A stretch of 64,000 nucleotides of DNA, taken from the NCBI RefSeq assembly GCF_028622875.1, contig NZ_CP117709.1, positions 2,976,001 through 3,040,000 on the forward strand, given 5' to 3'. A program made the position numbers and the translations under genes. The stretch is from Streptomyces sp. MMBL 11-1 (GTDB taxonomy: Bacteria; Actinomycetota; Actinomycetes; Streptomycetales; Streptomycetaceae). Of this stretch, positions 1 to 11,082 are shown in pieces (the first letter of the stretch is position 1; every line of letters begins with the position of its first letter). The notes under the pieces are model-generated. The model did no database searches. It had not been told where the DNA came from and saw nothing but the letters and a program-made list of their open reading frames with translations.

Positions 1-2492
<2,492 letters not shown>

Positions 2493-2821
2493 AGTGTGCG
2501 GCTCCTTGCAGTGAATGAGGAGGTGCGTTCGCTTCGCCGTCCCCATGTGGGTGGTGGTGGGGGCGGGTGGCGGGGTCCGGGGCCCTGCGGCTGGCAGCGG
2601 TGCTGTCGCCACGCCCCGACGAGCGGGTGCGGACCGCGCTGTCCGACCCTCTCAGGATAGGTGTCGTCGCAGGCGGCGTGTCCGCTGCCCCGGCGGGGGT
2701 CGCGGTCGTCGCGTGACACCTTCTTCCCCTTACCCCGGGGTCGGGCGGGCTACCGCGTGGGACGGGTGGGAGCGGCTTCTCGTGTTGTGGGCCCCGTCAC
2801 TGCCATACTTACCAAGCCGTA

Positions 2822-2839
2822 GGTTACGGAACCGTAGCC
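2822..2839. promoter_or_regulatory. imperfect palindrome, likely operator of the desaturase/TetR operon
   Basis: GGTTACGGAACCGTAGCC is an 18-bp palindrome with two mismatched pairs, 45 bp upstream of the desaturase start. A weak promoter lies just before it (TTGTGG at 2785-2790, TACTTA at 2806-2811, spacer 15), so a bound protein would sit over the transcription start. The TetR regulator encoded by the second gene is the natural candidate; that link is inference. I see nothing else recognisable in the 392-bp interval 2493-2884, which must also hold the ppc promoter on the other strand. Confidence 0.5.
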
Positions 2840-2884
2840 AGGGCCGTCCGAGTCTCCTCCTCTCACCCTCCGAGGTATTTCCCC

Positions 2885-3871
2885 ATGCCGAGCACTCCCC
2901 GTGTGATCGACGAGACCGAGCCGCCCGGAGCGGCCGAGGCCTCGCTGCCCCCCGGCACGCTGGGCGGCGACAACAAGCGGTCGGTCGAGCAGTTCGCGTT
3001 GCTGGCGTTCATCGTGGTGCCGTTCGCGGCTCTGGTCGTGGCGGTGCCGCTGGCGTGGGGCCGGGGGGTGAGCTGGCTGGACGTGGGGTTGCTGGTGGCG
3101 ATGTACTTCATCGGCTGTCACGGGATCACGATCGGTTTCCACCGGTATTTCACGCACGGTTCGTTCAAGGCGAAGCGGCCGTTGCGGATCGCGCTGGCCG
3201 TGATGGGCTCGCTGGCGGTGGAGGGGCCGCTGGTGCGGTGGGTGGCCGATCACCGCAAGCATCACCGGTTCTCGGACGCGGAGGGTGATCCGCATTCGCC
3301 GTGGCGGTTCGGGGAGAGCCTGCCGGCCCTGATGAAGGGGCTGTGGTGGGCGCACATCGCGTGGATGTTCGACGAGGAGCAGGCGCCGCAGCAGAAGTAC
3401 GCCCCTGACCTGATCAAGGACCCGGCGATCCGGTCCATCTCGCGGCACTTCCTCTCCTTCACGGTCCTCTCGCTGGCGATTCCGCCGCTGGTCGGCGGTC
3501 TGGTGACGATGTCGTGGTGGGGTGCGGCGACGGCGTTCTTCTGGGGTTCGCTGGTGCGGGTGGCGCTGTTGCACCATGTGACGTGGTCGATCAACTCGAT
3601 CTGTCACGCGGTGGGCAAGCGGCCCTTCAAGTCCCGTGACCGGTCGGGGAACGTGTGGTGGCTGGCGGTGCTGTCGTGCGGCGAGTCGTGGCACAACCTG
3701 CACCACGCGGATCCGACGAGCGCCCGGCACGGTGTGATGAAGGGACAGATCGACTCCAGCGCCCGGCTGATCCGCTGGTTCGAGAAGCTGGGCTGGGCCA
3801 CGGACGTGCGGTGGCCGGATGCCGGGCGTATCGACTCCCGGCGCACGTCCGTACCGGCCGACGCGGCATGA
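2885..3871 (+). CDS. membrane fatty acid (acyl-CoA delta-9 type) desaturase
   Basis: A 328-residue integral membrane di-iron desaturase that introduces a double bond into acyl chains and so adjusts membrane fluidity. The three histidine boxes are intact: HRYFTH near residue 85, HRKHH near 123 and HNLHH near 280. Hydrophobic segments near residues 38-58, 67-82 and 195-235 fit the four-helix topology. The ATG start follows a stretch rich in C and T with no strong Shine-Dalgarno. The TetR gene overlaps its stop by 4 bp (ATGA), so the two form an operon, and the upstream palindrome suggests feedback control of desaturation by lipid state. Confidence 0.93.
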   Translation: MPSTPRVIDETEPPGAAEASLPPGTLGGDNKRSVEQFALLAFIVVPFAALVVAVPLAWGRGVSWLDVGLLVAMYFIGCHGITIGFHRYFTHGSFKAKRPLRIALAVMGSLAVEGPLVRWVADHRKHHRFSDAEGDPHSPWRFGESLPALMKGLWWAHIAWMFDEEQAPQQKYAPDLIKDPAIRSISRHFLSFTVLSLAIPPLVGGLVTMSWWGAATAFFWGSLVRVALLHHVTWSINSICHAVGKRPFKSRDRSGNVWWLAVLSCGESWHNLHHADPTSARHGVMKGQIDSSARLIRWFEKLGWATDVRWPDAGRIDSRRTSVPADAA

Positions 3872-4554
3872 TTGACGACGTGGCGACCGACGGCAGCACG
3901 AGCAGCGAGAAGAGCCGGACCTCCCCTTCCCGGCGGGCCCGGCGGGTCCGGATGACGGGTAAGGAGCGCCGCGAGCAGCTGCTGGACATCGGGCGCGCCC
4001 TGTTCGCCGACAAGGGCTTCGAGGGCACGTCGGTCGAGGAGATCGCGGCGCGTGCCGGGGTCTCCAAGCCGGTGGTGTACGAGCACTTCGGCGGCAAGGA
4101 GGGTCTGTACGCCGTGGTGGTCGACCGCGAGATGCGTCAGCTTCTGGACATGGTGACGGGGGCGCTGACCGCGGGCCATCCGCGCGAGCTGCTGGAGCAG
4201 GCGGCGTTCGCGCTGCTGGACTACATCGAGTCGTACACGGACGGTTTCCGGATCCTGGTGCGGGATTCGCCGGTGGCCCAGTCGACGGGGACGTTCGCGT
4301 CGCTGATCAGTGACATCGCCACGCAGGTGGAGGACATCCTGGGCCTGGAGTTCAAGGCCCGGGGTTTCGATCCGAAGCTGGCCCCGCTGTACGCGCAGGC
4401 GCTGGTGGGGATGGTGGCGCTGACGGGCCAGTGGTGGCTGGACGTGCGCAAGCCGAAGAAGTCCGAGGTGGCCGCCCATCTGGTGAATCTGTGCTGGCAC
4501 GGGCTGGAGAACCTGGAGGCGAAGCCTCGGCTCATAGGGCACCGGAAGAACTGA
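3868..4554 (+). CDS. TetR-family regulator, coupled to the desaturase
   Basis: A 228-residue TetR repressor. The first 30 or so residues are a Ser/Arg-rich tail. The HTH follows in the conserved form ERREQLLDIGRALFADKGF to VSKPVVYEHFGGKEGLY (residues 33-80), and a helical ligand-binding half makes up the rest. The frame is open further upstream, but the ATG overlapping the desaturase stop (ATGATT) gives translational coupling and the right length. Architecture and HTH resemble actinobacterial lipid-sensing TetR proteins such as FasR, so an acyl-CoA effector is plausible but inferred. It probably binds the palindrome before the desaturase. Confidence 0.9.
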   Translation: MIDDVATDGSTSSEKSRTSPSRRARRVRMTGKERREQLLDIGRALFADKGFEGTSVEEIAARAGVSKPVVYEHFGGKEGLYAVVVDREMRQLLDMVTGALTAGHPRELLEQAAFALLDYIESYTDGFRILVRDSPVAQSTGTFASLISDIATQVEDILGLEFKARGFDPKLAPLYAQALVGMVALTGQWWLDVRKPKKSEVAAHLVNLCWHGLENLEAKPRLIGHRKN

Positions 4555-4567
4555 CCTTCAGAGCTGT

Positions 4568-4602
4568 CCGCACTTCGTCACTCGTTGTGATGACGGGTGC
4601 GG
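4568..4602 (+). terminator. imperfect stem-loop after the TetR gene
   Basis: CCGCAC (4568-4573) pairs with GTGCGG (4597-4602), and the inner TCGTCAC/GTGATGA arms pair partly around a short loop. It begins 13 bp after the TetR stop and lies between two convergent units. There is no T tract, as is common for Streptomyces terminators. Confidence 0.45.
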
Positions 4603-4631
4603 ATCTCCCGCCGTAGGGTGGTCTGCAGGCG

Positions 4632-4703
4632 TCATGCCCCGGTGCGCTCCGGCTCCAGGAACTCCAGCCGGTTGCCCACCGTGTCCTGGGCGTAGAAGCG
4701 GCG
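4632..4703 (-). pseudogene. 3' remnant of a VOC (glyoxalase/bleomycin-resistance) gene
   Basis: The minus strand reads RFYAQDTVGNRLEFLEPER followed by two residues and a stop. This matches the terminal metal-ligand strand of vicinal-oxygen-chelate proteins (typically FYVxDPxGNRLEFLEP). No VOC sequence precedes it: the methyltransferase gene ends 31 bp upstream at 4735. Only about 22 codons survive, so this is a decayed gene end left by a deletion. The call rests on one motif. Confidence 0.55.
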
Positions 4704-4734
4704 GTGACGGCGGCGAGGCCGGCAGCGGCGGTCG

Positions 4735-5544
4735 TCACTTCTCCTTGCGGGCGACGGCGAAGATGCGGCGGAACGGGAAGACCGTGCCGTACGGGCCGGG
4801 CGGGTAGGCCGAGCGGAGCAGGTCGCGGTATTCGGTGAGGAACGCGTCGCGGGCGTCGGGGGCGTCGGCGAGGGCGGTGAGGACGGGGCGCAGGGCGGTG
4901 CCCTTGACCCAGTCGAGGACCGCGTCGTCGCCGCGCAGGGTCTGGAGGTAGGTGGTCTCCCAGACGTCCGCCGCGCAGCCCAGGTCCCGCAGCCGGGTGA
5001 GGTAGTCGGTGGGTTCCAGGACCGAGGCGGTGCGGTCGCCGACGCCGTGGAGCAGGGGTCGCCATCGGTCGGATTCACGGAGGCCCGCCAGGAGGGTGTG
5101 GCTGGGGGCGGTGTAGTTGCCGGGGACCTGGAAGGCGAGGGTGCCGCCGGGGGCGAGGGCGTCGAGCCAGCGGGGGAAGTGTTCGGCGTGGCCGGGGATC
5201 CACTGGAGTGCGGAGGTGGAGACGACCAGGCCGTACGTCTCGGTGGGCGTCCAGGTCGCGGCGTCGGCCTCGGCGAAGTCGAGCAGGGGCGGCCGGGCGT
5301 GGGCGGCGGCTTCGGCGAGCATCTCGCGCGAGGTGTCGTAGCCGGTGATCCGGGCGGCCGGCCAGCGGTCCGCGAGGAGGGCGGTGACGTTGCCCGCGCC
5401 GCAGCCGAGGTCGGCGATGCGGGGTGCGGGGTGGCCGGGGAGGTCGCCGATGCGGGCCAGGAGGTCGTGGAAGGGGCGGGTCCGGTGGTCCGCGTGACGC
5501 AGGTACTGCTGCGGGTCCCAGGAGGGCCGGTCGGGTGCGGTCAT
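4735..5544 (-). CDS. tam: trans-aconitate 2-methyltransferase
   Basis: A 269-residue class I SAM-dependent methyltransferase that methylates trans-aconitate, a toxic by-product that inhibits aconitase. Motif I DLGCGAGNVTALLADRWP (near residue 46), the acidic loop GYDTSREML, and the family-typical STSALQWIPGH and FQVPGNYTAPSH are visible. The start chosen is MTAPDRPSWDP, which matches family N termini; an in-frame ATG eight codons earlier lies in the operator. It is divergent from a MarR gene across three palindromes, the arrangement described for tam/tamR of S. coelicolor. It should be derepressed when citrate or trans-aconitate accumulates. Confidence 0.9.
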   Translation of the reverse strand: MTAPDRPSWDPQQYLRHADHRTRPFHDLLARIGDLPGHPAPRIADLGCGAGNVTALLADRWPAARITGYDTSREMLAEAAAHARPPLLDFAEADAATWTPTETYGLVVSTSALQWIPGHAEHFPRWLDALAPGGTLAFQVPGNYTAPSHTLLAGLRESDRWRPLLHGVGDRTASVLEPTDYLTRLRDLGCAADVWETTYLQTLRGDDAVLDWVKGTALRPVLTALADAPDARDAFLTEYRDLLRSAYPPGPYGTVFPFRRIFAVARKEK

Positions 5545-5570
5545 GCGGAACAGGATCACGCCACACATCT

Positions 5571-5612
5571 CTTGATGTCAAGACACTTGAATTCAAGAGA
5601 CTTCATGTCGAG
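5571..5612. promoter_or_regulatory. three phased palindromes, TamR-type operator
   Basis: Three 12-bp palindromic units lie head to tail at exactly 15-bp period: CTTGATGTCAAG (5571-5582), CTTGAATTCAAG (5586-5597, perfect) and CTTCATGTCGAG (5601-5612). They fill the space between the divergent tam and tamR starts. MarR dimers bind such sites, so the array should repress both genes. Confidence 0.8.
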
Positions 5613-5633
5613 GGACCCTTTACACTGATCGGC

Positions 5634-6128
5634 ATGGAGGACGAGGTCGACCGACTGGTCGCTGCATGGCGCCGAGAGCGCCCCGACCTCGACGTGGAAC
5701 CACTCGAGGTGCTCAGTCGCGTCTCCCGCCTGGCACGCCACCTCGACCGGGCCCGCCGCATAGCCTTCTCCGAGCACAACCTGGAGCCGTGGGAGTTCGA
5801 CGTGCTGACGTCGCTGCGCCGGGCCGGCTCCCCCTACCAGCTCTCCCCCGGACAGCTGCTCACCCAGACCCTGGTCACCTCGGGCACGATGACCAACCGC
5901 ATCGACCGTCTGACCAAGAAGAACCTCGTCGAGCGGCTGCCCGACCCGAGCGACCGGCGCGGCGTCCTCGTCCGGCTCACGGCCGAGGGGCGCGACAAGG
6001 CCGACCAGTCGCTGGCCGGACTGCTCGACCAGGAGCGCGCCATCCTCGGCGAGCTCTCCCGCCACCAGCGTGGCGAACTGGCCGGGCTACTGCGCCAGTT
6101 GACCGCCCCGTTCGACAACATCCCCTAG
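5634..6128 (+). CDS. tamR: MarR-family regulator TamR
   Basis: A 164-residue winged-helix MarR protein. The recognition region LVTSGTMTNRIDRLTKK (residues 80-97) and the wing LPDPSDRRGVLVRLTAEGR (residues 102-120) are canonical. Translation starts at ATG within ACTGATCGGCATGGAG; the longer upstream frame runs through the operator and is not used. It is divergent from tam. In S. coelicolor the equivalent protein binds trans-aconitate and citrate and controls tam, aconitase and other TCA genes; the same role here is inferred from synteny and sequence. Its last 42 bp overlap the 3' end of the convergent response-regulator gene. Confidence 0.9.
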   Translation: MEDEVDRLVAAWRRERPDLDVEPLEVLSRVSRLARHLDRARRIAFSEHNLEPWEFDVLTSLRRAGSPYQLSPGQLLTQTLVTSGTMTNRIDRLTKKNLVERLPDPSDRRGVLVRLTAEGRDKADQSLAGLLDQERAILGELSRHQRGELAGLLRQLTAPFDNIP

Positions 6129-6860
6129 AGGGTGCTCGGCGGGGCCGACCCCCGCCCTGCGGGCCAGCGCCACCGCGGCCAGGGTCGAGTGCACCCCGAG
6201 CTTGCCCAGCACGTTCTGCATATGGGTGCGCACCGTGTGCGGGGACAGGAACAGCCTCTCGGCGACCGCCTTGCGGCCCAGCCCCGCCACCATGCAGCGC
6301 AGCACCTCCCGCTCCCGCGGCGTCAGCGACTCCACCAGCCGCTCGCTCTCGGTGCGGTGCTTGCGGGCGGCGGTCAACTCCCGCAGTACGCCCGTGAGCA
6401 GCGCGGGCGGCAGATGTGTCTCGTCGCGCAGCACGCCCCGTACCACCGCCAGCAGCCGTTGCAGCGAGCAGTCCTTGGCCACCCAGCCCGAGGCGCCCGC
6501 CTGGAGCGCCCGTGCGGCGGTCCGCGGGTCGTCCTTCTCGGCGAGCACCACCGACCGCACGGCGGGCCGGCCCGAACTGACCCCGGCGACCAGGGAGATG
6601 CCGTCGAGGACGCCCGTCTCCTGCTGCTGGGGCACGGGGACGGCCTGCGCGGCACCGGCCGCCAGGACGCCCAGCTCGGCGTCCACCAGCAGCACGTCGT
6701 AGTCCCGCCCCTCGGCGGCAGCGCGCTCCAGGGCGCGCAGCGCGGCCGGGCCACTGCCCGCCGCGGACACGTCCACGTCCGGTTCGGCCGCGAGGGCGGC
6801 CGCGAGCGACTCGGCGAAGATGCGGTGGTCGTCGACCACCAGGACCCGGATACGCGGCAC
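6087..6860 (-). CDS. LuxR/NarL-type orphan response regulator
   Basis: A 257-residue protein with an N-terminal receiver (RIRVLVVDDHRIFAESL) and a C-terminal LuxR HTH (LTPREREVLRCMVAGL and SPHTVRTHMQNVLGKLGVH). The DD pair and a plausible phospho-acceptor Asp in DVLLVDAELG are present, and Lys in GWVAKD is kept. The start is GTG (MPRIRVLVVDDH) preceded by GGGGG; a longer upstream frame is unlikely. No histidine kinase is adjacent. A paralogue without the acceptor Asp lies 6 kb away on the far side of the galactose genes. Target genes are unknown. Confidence 0.88.
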   Translation of the reverse strand: MPRIRVLVVDDHRIFAESLAAALAAEPDVDVSAAGSGPAALRALERAAAEGRDYDVLLVDAELGVLAAGAAQAVPVPQQQETGVLDGISLVAGVSSGRPAVRSVVLAEKDDPRTAARALQAGASGWVAKDCSLQRLLAVVRGVLRDETHLPPALLTGVLRELTAARKHRTESERLVESLTPREREVLRCMVAGLGRKAVAERLFLSPHTVRTHMQNVLGKLGVHSTLAAVALARRAGVGPAEHPLGDVVERGGQLAQ

Positions 6861-7106
6861 AGAACCCCCATCGGTGGGGGCGGACAGCTGCGGGTACGGC
6901 GCCCGGAGGCCTCGGCGCGGCCCGCTGTGCTCCGGCCGCCGCCTTCGCACTGCCTGCCGCCCCGCCCCCGGGCGCCGTACCCGGCTCTCTCGCTCCCCTG
7001 AATCGGCACCGGCCCCCACCGGTGCTGAGCATCAGCGTACGGGCGGGGGCCACGAGGGGAAGCCGATTCGCCGAACTGGTTGCCCTCGGTGTTTAGGGTG
7101 TGCTTC

Positions 7107-7547
7107 ATGTTCCGTCTTGAGACAGAAGTGGACAGAGAACGTCGCATTCTGCTGAGCGGGCGTCTGCACGAGGACAACATCGCGGCCGCGGCCGGCCTGC
7201 GTGCACTGCTCTCCACCCCCGCCGAGCACGAAGTGCCGCTGGAGGTCTGGGCGTTGGACGAGCTCGGGGCCCTGGCCGGTGGGCTGACCGGGCGGACCTG
7301 GGCGTACTGGCTGCACGTCGACCTGCTCTGGGTCGACGCCCCGCACCGGGGCTCCGGCCTCGGCGCGCGCCTGCTCGCCGAGGCCGAACGGACCGCCCGC
7401 ACCGAGCGCGCCTGCACCCGCTCGCGGCTGGAGACCTGGGACTTCCAGGCCCCCGGCTTCTACCGCGGGCAGGGGTACGAGGAGATCGGACGGGTCACGG
7501 ACTACCCGCCGGGCGTCACCGAGTTCATCCTGGTCAAGGAGCTGTGA
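7107..7547 (+). CDS. GNAT-family N-acetyltransferase
   Basis: A 146-residue acetyl-CoA-dependent acyltransferase. The cofactor loop appears as VDAPHRGSGLGARLLAEAE (residues 75-93), followed by the family's FYRGQGYEEIGR strand near residue 117. I chose the ATG of MFRLETEVDRER; an upstream in-frame ATG nine codons earlier has no better ribosome site. Substrate cannot be inferred. It converges on galK with an 18-bp gap. Confidence 0.85.
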   Translation: MFRLETEVDRERRILLSGRLHEDNIAAAAGLRALLSTPAEHEVPLEVWALDELGALAGGLTGRTWAYWLHVDLLWVDAPHRGSGLGARLLAEAERTARTERACTRSRLETWDFQAPGFYRGQGYEEIGRVTDYPPGVTEFILVKEL

Positions 7548-7565
7548 GCGCGGTGCCCCCGGGGG

Positions 7566-8762
7566 TCACCGCAGTCGGCGGGCCCCTGCGGAAGGGATGG
7601 CGTCGAAGATCCCCGGGGCCGCGTGTCCGGCCGCCGCGAACGCCTCGCTGACGGCCTTGGCCACCGTGCCGGCCGCCGCCTCCTCCACCAGGACGACCGC
7701 CGAGCCGCCGAAGCCGCCGCCGGTCATCCGCGCACCGAGCGCCCCGGCCGCGTTCGCCGCCTCGACCACCAGGTCCAACTCGGGGCAGGAGACCCGCAGA
7801 TCGTCGCGGAGCGAGCGGTGGCCCTCGGTGAGGACGGGGCCCGCGGCCCGGACGTCACCCGCGTCGAGCAACCCGATGACCTGCTCGACCCGGCGGTTGT
7901 CGCCGACGACATGGCGTACGTAACGGATCACGGACTCGTCCGCCCCGGCATCGGCGAGGGTGGTGAGCGCCGCGTCGAGACCGGCGTACGGGAGGTCGCG
8001 GAGCATCGGCAGGCCGAGCAGCCGGGCGCCCTCCTCGCAGCCGGCCCGGCGCTCCGCGTACGCGCCGTCGCCCAGGGCGTGCTTGACCCGGGTGTCGACG
8101 ACCAGCAGCGTCAGCCCCTGGGGGGCCAGGTCGAAGGGGACCTGACGCAGGGAGAGGTCGCGGGTGTCCAGGTGGAGCGCGTGGCCCTCGGTGCAGCAGG
8201 CCGAGGCCATCTGGTCCATGATCCCGCAGGGCACGCCGACGAAGTCGTTCTCGGCGCGGCGGCCGACGACGGCGAGTTCGGGCCCGGTGAGGCCGAGGTG
8301 GAAGAGGTCGTTCAGGGCCAGCGCGGTGACGACTTCGAGGGCGGCGGAGGAGGAGAGCCCGGCGCCCGTGGGCACGGTGGAGGTCAGCGCGATGTCCGCC
8401 CCGGTGACCGGGTGCCCGGCCTCGCGCAGCGCCCAGAGCACCCCGGCGGGGTAGGCGGCCCAGCCGTGGCCGGAGTGCGGGGCGAGTTCGTCGACACGGA
8501 GGGAAACGACGCCGCCGGGCGCGTCGGAGGAGTACAGGCGCAGCACGCCGTCATCGCGGCGGGAGACGGCCGCGCGGGCGGTGTGCGGGAGGGCGAGCGG
8601 CATGACGAAGCCGTCGTTGAAGTCGGTGTACTCGCCTATGAGGTTCACTCGTCCGGGTGCCGCCCAGATGCCGTCGGGTTCGCCCCCGTACAGCTCGGCG
8701 AAGGTGGCGGCGGGGTCGGAGTCGGTCCCGTGCGCCTCGGTGGTCTCGGTGGACTCGGTCAT
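7566..8762 (-). CDS. galK: galactokinase
   Basis: A 398-residue GHMP-family kinase that phosphorylates alpha-D-galactose at C1, the first committed step of the Leloir pathway. Signatures: the galactokinase motif [16 protein letters not shown] near residue 40 (usual form GRxNLIGEHTDY), the ATP loop [13 protein letters not shown] near 133, and [11 protein letters not shown] near the C terminus. The ATG overlaps the galE stop by 4 bp (ATGA), so it is the third gene of the galT-galE-galK operon and translationally coupled. Confidence 0.97.
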   Translation of the reverse strand: MTESTETTEAHGTDSDPAATFAELYGGEPDGIWAAPGRVNLIGEYTDFNDGFVMPLALPHTARAAVSRRDDGVLRLYSSDAPGGVVSLRVDELAPHSGHGWAAYPAGVLWALREAGHPVTGADIALTSTVPTGAGLSSSAALEVVTALALNDLFHLGLTGPELAVVGRRAENDFVGVPCGIMDQMASACCTEGHALHLDTRDLSLRQVPFDLAPQGLTLLVVDTRVKHALGDGAYAERRAGCEEGARLLGLPMLRDLPYAGLDAALTTLADAGADESVIRYVRHVVGDNRRVEQVIGLLDAGDVRAAGPVLTEGHRSLRDDLRVSCPELDLVVEAANAAGALGARMTGGGFGGSAVVLVEEAAAGTVAKAVSEAFAAAGHAAPGIFDAIPSAGARRLR

Positions 8763-9775
8763 GGGGTGGTGGTGTCCTCTCGGCGGGCGAACCGCCAGGC
8801 GTCGGCGATGATTCCGGCCAGGTCGGTGCGGGAGGGCTGCCAGCCGAGCCGCTCCACGGCGGTGGCGGCGGAGGCGACGAGGACGGCCGGGTCCCCGCCT
8901 CGGCGGGGGGCGGCGGTCTCGGGAACGGGGTGGCCGGTGACCTCGCGGACGGTCTCGATGACCTCGCGGACCGAGAAGCCGTTGCCGTTGCCGAGGTTGC
9001 AGATCAGGTGCTCGCCGGGGGCGGCGGCCCGCAGGGCCAGCAGGTGGGCGTCGGCGAGGTCGGCGACGTGGATGTAGTCGCGGACGCAGGTGCCGTCGGG
9101 GGTGGGGTAGTCGTCGCCGTACACGGAGATCGACTCGCGCTGTCCCAGCGCCACTTGGAGGACAAGCGGGATGAGGTGGGACTCGGGGGCGTGGCGTTCG
9201 CCGCAACTGCCGTACGCCCCGGCGACGTTGAAGTAGCGCAGCGAAACGGCGGCCAGGCCGTGGGCGGTGGCCTCGCCGCTGATCATGTGGTCGACGGCGA
9301 GTTTGGACGCGCCGTAGGGGCTGGTGGGGGCGGTGGGGTCGGCCTCGGTGATGGGGCTGGAGACCGGCTCGCCGTAGGTGGCGGCCGTGGAGGAGAAGAC
9401 GAGGGTGCGCACACCGTGCTCGCGCATCGCGGCGAGCAGGGCGGTGGTGCCGCCCACGTTGTTGACCCAGTACTTCTCCGGGTCGACGACGGACTCGCCG
9501 ACCTGGGAGAAGGCGGCGAAGTGCAGGACGCCGTCGTAGGAGGGGTCCAGGTGGCGGGCGGCGTCCTGGACGCGGCCCTCGATGAACGCGGCGCCGGCCG
9601 GGACGCCCACGCGGAACCCGGTGGAGAGGTCGTCGAGGACGGTCACCGTGTGCCCGGCCTCCAGCAGGTGCTGGGCGACGACGCTCCCGACGTAACCGGC
9701 GCCGCCGGTGACCAGGTACTTCTTCGGAGGGGTGCTCACGTTCGGGGGGTTGCTCACGTTCCGGGGGTTGCTCAC
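8759..9775 (-). CDS. galE: UDP-glucose 4-epimerase
   Basis: A 338-residue extended SDR enzyme that interconverts UDP-galactose and UDP-glucose. The NAD-binding TGGAGYVGS is at residues 23-31, and the catalytic pair is in SPYGASK near residue 150. The start overlaps the galT stop (GTGA). The first 17 codons contain a near-exact repeat GTGAGCAACCCCC / GTGAGCAACCCCC / GTGAGCACCCC, so three in-frame GTG starts (9775, 9757, 9739) are possible; the middle and last would still give a complete enzyme. No separate promoter is evident between galT and galE. Confidence 0.96.
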   Translation of the reverse strand: MSNPRNVSNPPNVSTPPKKYLVTGGAGYVGSVVAQHLLEAGHTVTVLDDLSTGFRVGVPAGAAFIEGRVQDAARHLDPSYDGVLHFAAFSQVGESVVDPEKYWVNNVGGTTALLAAMREHGVRTLVFSSTAATYGEPVSSPITEADPTAPTSPYGASKLAVDHMISGEATAHGLAAVSLRYFNVAGAYGSCGERHAPESHLIPLVLQVALGQRESISVYGDDYPTPDGTCVRDYIHVADLADAHLLALRAAAPGEHLICNLGNGNGFSVREVIETVREVTGHPVPETAAPRRGGDPAVLVASAATAVERLGWQPSRTDLAGIIADAWRFARREDTTTP

Positions 9776-10815
9776 TTGCTCGCTACCTCTCGCAGTCGCT
9801 GGGCCGCGGCTTCCGGCGGCACGTCGTTGATGAACACGCTCATGCCGGACTCGGAGCCCGCGAGGAACTTCAGCTTGCCGGAGGTCCGGCGAATGGTGAA
9901 AAGCTCCAGGTGCAGGGCGAAGTCCTCCCGTCCGGGGACCCCGAACGGCGCCTGGTGCCAGGCGGAGATGTACGGGGTCGGCGGCTCACCGGGGCCGAAG
10001 ATCCGGTCGAAGCGCCTCAGGAGTTCCAGATAGACGCGGGGGAATTCCGCCCGCGCGTCCTCGCCCAGTTCCCGCAGGTCGGGGACGCGGTGGCGGGGGT
10101 GGAGGTGGACCTCGTAGGGCCAGTGCGCCGCGTACGGGACGAAGGCGGTCCAGTGGTCGGTGGCGAGGACGACGCGCGAGCCGTCCTTCTCCTCGCGGGC
10201 GACCACCTCGTCGAACAGGTTGCGGCCGGTCTCCTCGCGGTGGCGGGCGGCCGAGCGGAGCATCAGCTCGGTGCGCGGGGTGACGAAGGGATAGCCGTAG
10301 ATCTGGCCGTGCGGGTGGCCGAGGGTGACACCGATCTCGGCACCGCGGTTCTCGAAGCAGAAGACCTGGGTGACCTGGTCGAGTGCGGCGAGTTCGGCGG
10401 TGCGGTCGGTCCAGGCGGCGAGGACGAGGGCGGCCTGCTCCTCGGTGAGGTCGGCGAAGGACGCGTCGTGGTCGGAGGTGAAGCAGACGACCTCGCAGCG
10501 GCCGGAGTCGCCGGCGAGGGAGGGGAAGCGGTTCTCGAAGACGGCGACGTCGTAGTCGCTGTCGGGGATCTCGCCGACGCGTCCGTCGCGCGTGGGGCAG
10601 AGCGGGCAGGCGTCGGCCGGCGGGTGGTAGGTGCGGGCCTGGCGGTGCGAGGCGATGGCGACCGCGTCGCCGAGCAGCGGATCGCGGCGGATCTCGGACG
10701 AGGTCGAGACGGGATCCAGCGGGCGCTCGTCGACGGCGTCGCGGACGGTGTCGTCGGCGGAGTCGTAGTAGATCAGCTCACGGCCGTCGGCGAGGGTCGT
10801 AACCGTCTTCTTCAC
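9772..10815 (-). CDS. galT: galactose-1-phosphate uridylyltransferase
   Basis: A 347-residue HIT-superfamily enzyme that transfers UMP from UDP-glucose to galactose-1-phosphate. The zinc site CPLC near residue 69 and the active site [11 protein letters not shown] near residue 168 are intact. I chose the GTG start ([14 protein letters not shown]) because GGAGG stands five bases before it; an upstream ATG at 10842 has no ribosome site and lies in the operator-like region. First gene of galTEK. Expression is probably galactose-inducible from the AT-rich region before it. Confidence 0.95.
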   Translation of the reverse strand: MKKTVTTLADGRELIYYDSADDTVRDAVDERPLDPVSTSSEIRRDPLLGDAVAIASHRQARTYHPPADACPLCPTRDGRVGEIPDSDYDVAVFENRFPSLAGDSGRCEVVCFTSDHDASFADLTEEQAALVLAAWTDRTAELAALDQVTQVFCFENRGAEIGVTLGHPHGQIYGYPFVTPRTELMLRSAARHREETGRNLFDEVVAREEKDGSRVVLATDHWTAFVPYAAHWPYEVHLHPRHRVPDLRELGEDARAEFPRVYLELLRRFDRIFGPGEPPTPYISAWHQAPFGVPGREDFALHLELFTIRRTSGKLKFLAGSESGMSVFINDVPPEAAAQRLREVASK

Positions 10816-10830
10816 CAGATCCTCCACCAG

Positions 10831-10881
10831 ATCACTCAACATAATCGCACATAACAAATCACAAGCGCACACTCGCGTCAA
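10831..10881 (-). promoter_or_regulatory. galP1-like promoter and direct-repeat operator
   Basis: Reading towards galT, TTGACG (10881-10876) is followed by an unusually AT-rich stretch with repeated elements: TGTGATT, TGTTATG, TGCGATT, ATGTTGAG and TGATC. The S. lividans galP1 operator was described as direct hexamer repeats of CTGTGA type; these units resemble it. Promoter hexamer spacing is not clear by eye. Confidence 0.5.
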
Positions 10882-11011
10882 TGGTCGAGAGGTCCGAGGG
10901 GCAGACCGACGGGCGCCGAGGGGTAGACCGGGCGGCACGGCGGCACGGTAAGCGGCATACCGGGACATTCCCCCACGCTCGATCACGATCGAACAAAGAA
11001 CCCCAACGGAA

Positions 11012-11030
11012 GTGTTCATTTCTCGAACAC
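11012..11030. promoter_or_regulatory. inverted repeat before the symporter gene
   Basis: GTGTTC (11012-11017) and GAACAC (11025-11030) are perfect arms around ATTTCTC, 53 bp upstream of the symporter start. A related half-site ATCGAACAAAG lies about 25 bp earlier. Likely an operator for sugar-responsive control; the binding protein is unknown. Confidence 0.5.
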
Positions 11031-11082
11031 GGAGGCGTAGGTTCCGACGGGTTCAGTTCGCGCAACGAAGCGAGTACCCCCC

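Noticed and set aside
8657..10033. Plus-strand open frame across galE and galT
   Set aside because: Antisense of two well-conserved Leloir genes; no start context or motif.
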